Part shown: one piece after another, positions 58,552-64,000 of the stretch | Layout of the letters: every line of letters begins with the position of its first letter | Position numbering within the stretch: position 1 is the stretch's first letter | From: Salvia splendens | Lineage: Eukaryota > Streptophyta > Magnoliopsida > Lamiales > Lamiaceae | NCBI RefSeq assembly: GCF_004379255.2 | Contig: NC_056037.1 | Location: 13,712,902 to 13,776,901 of the forward strand | Direction: 5' to 3' | Length of the DNA: 64,000 nt | Position numbers and translations under genes: made by a program | The notes under the pieces: model-generated | The model's database searches: none | What the model saw: the letters and a program-made list of their open reading frames with translations, nothing else | What the model was told of the DNA's origin: nothing

Positions 58552-58553
<2 letters not shown>
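56333..58553. mobile_element. E2: (TA)n-flanked element with TTATGACAC words
   Basis: Bounded by (TA)n on both sides. The left end GGTATTTGATCAAAAC...GGTCTTAAAC and the inverted right end GGTCTTAATCTATCAAAAG share words. The interior has many copies of (T)TATGACAC/ATGACCTAA and two tandem duplications (about 56728-56815 and 57500-57605). A small two-exon frame lies at 57849-58030. Confidence 0.6.
57849..58030 (-). CDS. Small putative two-exon ORF in E2
   Basis: Exon 1 58030-57985 reads MVNTRASGSAPRDGK and ends GG|AAAAG|GTTAGT. An exon from about 57906 (after CACGTAG) continues in phase as VYERTSAKTKLQKIPKAPRV. MVNTR-type starts are common in plant transposon proteins. Evidence is limited to open frame and splice sites. 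Confidence 0.3.

Positions 58554-58605
<52 letters not shown>
58554..58605. repeat. (TA)n microsatellite between E2 and E3
   Basis: About 25 uninterrupted TA repeats. Confidence 0.95.
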
Positions 58606-58607
<2 letters not shown>

Positions 58608-59298
58608 TAGTGTTAATCTCCTTTTCCTCCCTTAGATTTAAGTTCCTTCTTAATTAGAACCGTTAGATTTGAGGGATGGACGATCCGGATGAGAAGCTTA
58701 CTAATGATCCCGTCCTTGCATTATTAGGGCCCTTTTGTGCATTATATGGGTAAATTAGTAAATGTACAATACCAAAACCGCCCAAAAATGAAATGTGCGA
58801 AATTTAAGAGGGATTTTGCTATCACCTTCCATCTACTCCCTCAATTCATCACTGCAAATTGTCTCCCCACATTCCCACCACTCTCTAAACCCTAGCCACC
58901 ACCTGAAGCAACCGGAAATCTACAGAGAGACCGCGATTTTTGGAAGGTTTGCCATCCAAACATTATTCCCGTAGTGCGCGACCATCTTGTTGAAGGCGAC
59001 GAAAAGGTAGGGTTTCAAAAAGGTTAATTTTTCTATAATACTCACCGTGAATCGGCAATATCCGCCGCCTACCACCCCACCTTCTCGTCGATTCAATAAT
59101 TTATCCCCAAAGAAGTCTCTGTTTTCAAACTCACATTGGTCTCGATTTGTTGAAATCATAAATTCGTTTTCCTTTTTTGTTAGGGTTCTGCCTATTATTG
59201 GGTGTGAAATTATTTTCTGGTTTACCATGCTTTAGTTGCAGACTTTGTCGATGAAATCTTAGCGGGTTTTGATATTTGTTTCGTCTCGCAGATACATT

Positions 59299-61114
59299 AT
59301 GATGAAGAGAGGCCGACCTTTAAGATCTCAACCAACGCTGGCTGAAGGTGAGGGATCTATTTCATTTGCATGTAGAATTCCTGGTGTTGATGTGCATCAT
59401 TTATTATTCCTTGGTGCATTCGTCGGCGGTTTTTTTGTAAATGGGGTAGATGAATGTAATTTTCTATTGTGCATTACTTGATTGATTGGGTACATTATTA
59501 GTCACTGTTTACACATTATTCGTCAAGTATTATCCATTATTTGACTGATTGTGTATACGGGTGATTGAGTGAATGCAATATTCCTATGCGCATTATTTGA
59601 TTGAATCTATACATTATTTAACTATTAGTATTCATTATTTATCAATTAATAGGTATTATTTGACTGTTTGTGTACATGGGTGAATGGGTGAATGCAATAT
59701 TTTTGTGTGCATTATTTTATTGAATCTGTACATTATTTAGCTAGTAATTTACATTATTTGTCAAGTATTGAGCATTATGTGATTGTTTGTGTACATGAGT
59801 GAATAGGTGAATGCACCATTCCTGTGTGCATTTTTTGATTGAATCTGTACATTATGTAGCTAGAAGTTTACATTATTTATCAAGTATTAAACATTATTTG
59901 ACTGCTTGTATACTTGTGTGAATGGCTGAATGCAATATTCTTGTGTGCATTATTTTATTGAATCTGTACATTATTTAGCTAATAGTTTACATTATCTATC
60001 AAGTATTGGATATTATGTGACTGCTTGTGTACATGGGTGAATAGGTGAATGTCATATTCCTTTGTGCATTATTTGATTGCCTTTGTACATTATTTATCTA
60101 TTTTTATACATTATTTCTCAAGTATTATGCATTATTTGATTACTTGTGTATATGAATCTAGTTGGTGCAATGTAATATTCCGTTGTGCATTATCTGATTG
60201 TTTTTGTACATTATTTAGCAAGTATTATACATTATATATCAAGTATTATACATTCAATATTTCTGTGTGCATTATTTTATTGAATCTGTACATTCTTTAG
60301 CTAGTAATTTACATTATTTGTCAAGTATTGAGCATTATGCGATTGCTTGTGTACATGAGTGAATAGGTGAATGCATTATTCATGTGTGCATTTTTTGATT
60401 GAATCTGTACATTATGTAGCTAGAAGTTTACATTATTTATCAAGTATTAGACATTATTTGACTGCTTGTGTACTTGGGTGAATGGTTGAATGCAATATTG
60501 TTGTGTGCATTATTTTATTGAACCTGTACATTATTTAGCTAATAGTTTACATTATTTATCATGTATTGGGTATTATGTGACTGCTTGTGTACATGGGTGA
60601 ATAGGTGAATGTCATATTCCTTTGTGCATTATTTGAATGCCTTTGTACATTATTTATCTATTTTTATACATTATTTCTCAAGTATTATGCATTATTTGAC
60701 TGCTTGTGTATATGAATCTAGTTGGTGCAATGTAATATTCCGTTGTGCATTATTTGATTGCTTCTGTACATTATTTAGTAAGTATTATACATTCAATCAT
60801 GTTCTGATGTTGTATGTTGGACAACAGTGAAGCAGCTTAGATTGGACATCGATGAAGCGGTCGATGATGTGATTCCAGTTGGAATTGCCCAGAAATTCCG
60901 GGAGAGATTAGCAGAGGCCGGGACAAGTACAACTCAGGAAGAGCCTGAGCATAGGAAACCAAGGGGGAGGAAGGTCGACTATCTATACAGCCTCAGATAT
61001 GGCCACTGGTGGGGAAGTGCTAAGCAAACTAAATTGCTGTATACAATCATTACAAAAACATATCAGGAAAATTATACATTACAATACATACATTGTACAT
61101 CACTGATTAGATAG
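59299..61114 (+). CDS. Hypothetical basic protein encoded in E3, two exons
   Basis: Exon 1 59299-59347 (MMKRGRPLRSQPTLAE), donor AAG|GTGAGG; exon 2 60828-61114 after GGACAACAG, in phase, reading VKQLRLDIDEAVDDVIPVGI, KFRERLAEAGTSTTQEEPEH and KPRGRKVDYLYSLRYGHWW before a less convincing end. The KRGRP and KPRGRK stretches are AT-hook-like basic motifs. The 1.48-kb intron is almost wholly tandem repeat. I do not recognise the family. The 5' part may include an upstream non-coding exon (acceptor CTCGCAG at about 59290). Confidence 0.4.
59470..60805. repeat. ACATTATT tandem array with ~560-bp higher-order repeat
   Basis: About ten units of 110-130 bp built from GTGCATTATTTGATTG, TGTACATTATTTAGCTA and TATTATCAAGTATT-type phrases. 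60049-60260 and 60609-60800 are nearly the same at a distance of 560 bp, showing amplification of a multi-unit block. Confidence 0.9.
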
Positions 61115-61184
61115 ATTACATTTTACAGTATTATTTGTACATTACATTTATCGATTAATACTACCCCCTAATCGAGATGATAAA

Positions 61185-62530
61185 TAAACCCCAGAGGAAG
61201 GACTGATACTCGTGGACTTTAGTTACGGTTATGTTGCTTAAACCATACTACACCCTAGCCCCAAGGATTGCTAAACCCTTGGGGAATAATTGAAACGTGT
61301 CCCAAACAAGCAACCAGTGCCCGACGTTGATAACTAAACTATAGAAGAATGACTGATACTCGTGGACTTTAGTTACGGTTGCGTTGCTTGAACCATACTA
61401 CACCCTAGCCCCAAGGATTGCTAAACCCTTGGGGAATGAGTGAAACGTGCCCCAAACAAGCAACCAGTGCCAATCTTAAACTATTCGTGAAATTGTATAA
61501 CATAAACAAACAAAACGGTTCAGAAAACATATACATTGCAGTTCACAAATCGTCCATTATATAGTCAATAACATGCATTACCTAGTACAATTTGGTGCAT
61601 TATGTGTATCAGCTTAAACTACTACCCTAGCGACGCTGATAACTAAACTATAGAAGAAGGACTGATACTCGTGGACTTTAGTGACGGTTGCGTTGCTTGA
61701 ATCATACTACACCCTAGCCCCAAGGATTGCTAAACCCTTGGGGAATGAGTGAAACGTGCCCCCAAACAAGCAACCAGTACCAATCTTAAACTATTCGTGA
61801 AATTGTATAACATAAATAAATAAAATGGTTCAGAAAACATATACATTACAGTTCACAAATCGTTCATTATATAGTCAATAACATGCATTACCTAGTACAA
61901 TTTGGTGCATTATGTGTATCGGCTTAAACTACTACCCTAGTGACACTGATAACTAGACCATAGAAGAAGGACTGATACTCGTGTACTTTAGTTACGGTTG
62001 CGTTGCTTAAACCATACTACACCCTAGCCCAAAAGATTTCTAAACCCTTGGGAATGATTGAAACGTGCCCCAAACAAACAAACAGTGTCAATCTTAAACT
62101 ATTCATGAAACTGTATAACATAAACAAACAAAACGGCTCAGAACACTTATACATTACAGTTCACACATCCTGCATCAATAACATGCATTACCTAGTACAA
62201 TTTGGTGCATTATGTGTATCGGCTTAAACTACTACCCTAGCGACTCTGATAACTAAACCATAGAAGAAGGACTGATACTCGTGTATTTTAGTTACGGTTG
62301 CGTTGCTTGAACCATACTACACCCTAGCCCCAAGGATTGCTAAACCCTTGGGGAATGAGTGAAACGTGCCCCAAACAAGCAAACAATGCCAATCTTAAAC
62401 TATTCGTGAAATTGTATAACATACACAAACAAAACGACTCAGAAGACTTATACATTACAGTTCACACATCGTGCATTATATAACCCATAACATGCATTAC
62501 GTAGTACAATTTGGTGCATTATGTGTATCG
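61185..62530. repeat. ~309-bp tandem array in E3
   Basis: ACCCTAGCCC starts at about 61252, 61402, 61711, 62021 and 62321 (steps 150, 309, 310, 300). Each unit has the stem-loop CCCCAAGG...CCTTGGGG (worn in the unit at 62021), CATATACATT, and TTTGGTGCATTATGTGTATC. Confidence 0.92.
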
Positions 62531-62892
62531 GCTTCCTCTATGGTGCACTAAATAATTTAAGCCAATAATACGGTTTCATTGCAGCGTGGAATAGGGAGAG
62601 AGAAAGAGTTCAGCGACGGAGTAGGGAGAGAAACACGTTTGGTGGGTGTGATTTTAGAAGATAACCGCCAAGATCTTCAAAGGAGAAAATCGTGGGAGTT
62701 ACCATAACAAACAATTTAGTGATTCCCTCTTTTATCCTTTTCGGTTTTTTAGTATATTTAATTTAATTGTAAAAGCCAATAATTTAAGCCCTAGGATCTT
62801 GGAAATAAACGACTGAGATGAAGAAGGAGATTTGAGAAAATGTGGAAAAATGATATGAATACAACCATATATATATATACATATATATATAT

Positions 62893-64000
62893 GGGAGCGT
62901 TATTCTCCTTTTCACATCTTAGATCATTTTTCCTTCTTAATATTACGCATTAGATCTAAGGCATCAACGGATCAGATTGATTCTATAAAACTGGTTCCGT
63001 GTTGCATTATAGAAGGTGGTTGTATGCATTACAGGGTTATTATTGACATTTGACAGAAAAGTAACTGCCACATTTTGGTATCTGCGAATAATGCACCACA
63101 TGGTCACGAGTAATGCATATAATTGACTATATAATGCACAATATGTGAACTGCAATGCATACGAATAAGATGTACCATGTTATGATGTTTGGACACACGT
63201 TTCTTGTTTCCCCTAAGGGTTTAATAAGCTTAGGGGCTAGGGTATAGTACGTAGACACGTATGTAATCTTCACATGGTAACGAGTAATGGATATAATTGA
63301 CTATATAATGCACAATTTGTGAACTGCAATGCATACGAACAAGATGTGTTGTGTTATGATGTTTGACACACGTTTCTTGTTTCCCCTAAGGGTTTAATAA
63401 GCTTAGGGGCTAGGGTATAGTACGTACGCATTAATAACAAATTATAAAACGATACGAATAATTCACCAAATTGTCACGAGTAATGGATGTTATTAACTAT
63501 ATAATGCACAATATGTGAACTGCAATGCATACGAATAAGATATACCATGTTATGATGTTTGACACACGTTTCTTGTTTCCCCTAAGGGTTTAATAAGCTT
63601 AGGGGCTAGGGTATAGTACGTAGACATTACTAACAAATTGTTGTTATTGGAATATACGTATGTGCATTATTTGGTTTAGGTAGTGCATTATGTAGCTGTT
63701 AATTGTCATTATCTCAGTATATTATGCATTATTAGAGGTATTGTGTATATGGGTTAATCAACGGATTGAAGATTACATACGTGCATTTAGTAATGTCTAC
63801 GTACTATACCCTAGCCCCTAAGCTTATTAAACCCTTAGGGGAAACAAGAAACGTGTGTCAAACATCATAACATGGTACATCTTATTCGTATGCATTGCAG
63901 TTCACATATTGTGCATTATATAGTTAATAACATCCATTACTCGTGACAATTTGGTGAATTATTCGTATCGTTTTATAATTTGTTATTAATGCGTACGTAT
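62893..64000. mobile_element. E4: second copy of E1, cut by the window end
   Basis: From GGGAGCGTTATTCTCC onward it follows E1 with about 1-2 percent differences (for example ACGCATTAG versus ACGCGTTAG). Left arm about 63084-63633; right arm starts at 63787 and leaves the window. Confidence 0.92.

Larger units (their letters stand above)
58606..62866. mobile_element. E3: (TA)n-flanked element with two tandem arrays and an ORF
   Basis: The left end GGTAGTGTTAATCTCCTTTT...CCTTCTTAATTAG...CCGTTAGAT resembles the E1 end. The inverted right end is GGTTGTATTCATATCATTTT. It contains a two-exon ORF (59299-61114), an intronic ACATTATT array and a ~309-bp tandem array whose unit is homologous to the E1 arm unit. 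Confidence 0.65.

Noticed and set aside
58384..58635. Open frame ending in a Tyr-Ile run
   Set aside because: The run is translation of the (TA)n microsatellite.
54689..62866. Helitron identity for E1-E4
   Set aside because: Ends are inverted-repeat-like and lie in TA tracts; no TC start, CTRR end with hairpin, or RepHel protein was seen.

Overview
This window is nuclear DNA of a flowering plant. The genes are split by GT-AG introns and are plant-specific: a PERK receptor kinase, a Rab7/RABG3 GTPase, a DUF1644 protein, a U-box/armadillo protein and an F-box protein. Non-coding DNA is AT-rich and full of small mariner-type MITEs with CTCCCTCCGTCC-like ends. A eudicot is clear. An asterid, perhaps Lamiales, is only an impression from the repeat types.

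Layout. (1) 1-10,131: a Mutator-like element (MULE-1) lies between two almost identical 1.1-kb copies of a broken bHLH gene. MULE-1 carries a MuDR-type transposase (+) and a plant-mobile-domain (PMD/MAIN-like) gene (-). The two genes converge on an array of 19-bp dyads and end in the same protein tail. (2) 11.1-18.5 kb: a U-box gene with an internal stop, an F-box gene and an arginine/histidine-rich coiled-coil gene or remnant. (3) 20.9-27.8 kb: a second, decayed MULE (MULE-2) with matched 109-bp terminal inverted repeats, inserted inside a mariner MITE; it carries a dead transposase and a GRF-type zinc-finger gene. (4) 28-32.9 kb: MITEs, a hAT-like element and a Harbinger ORF1 relic. (5) 33-49 kb: the best host genes, namely PERK (8 exons), RABG3/Rab7 (7 exons) and a DUF1644 gene; an orphan copy of the DUF1644 5' region lies at 44-45 kb. 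(6) 49-54.6 kb: tandem repeats and a plant mariner transposase relic. (7) 54.7 kb to the end: four elements stacked head to tail, each separated by (TA)n. Two of them hold a giant ~550-bp-arm hairpin, and two may hold a small two-exon gene.

How it fits together. Host genes are few (about one per 8-10 kb) and the rest is layered mobile DNA. The mariner transposase relic and the many CTCCCTCCGTCC MITEs are plausibly one autonomous/non-autonomous family. The most unusual system is MULE-1: a transposase and a PMD protein with a common C-terminal tail, plus about 20 constant-geometry dyads (ACGCC-9 nt-GGCGT). The second is the (TA)n-targeted element stack, whose repeated stem-loop keeps its pairing through compensating base changes.
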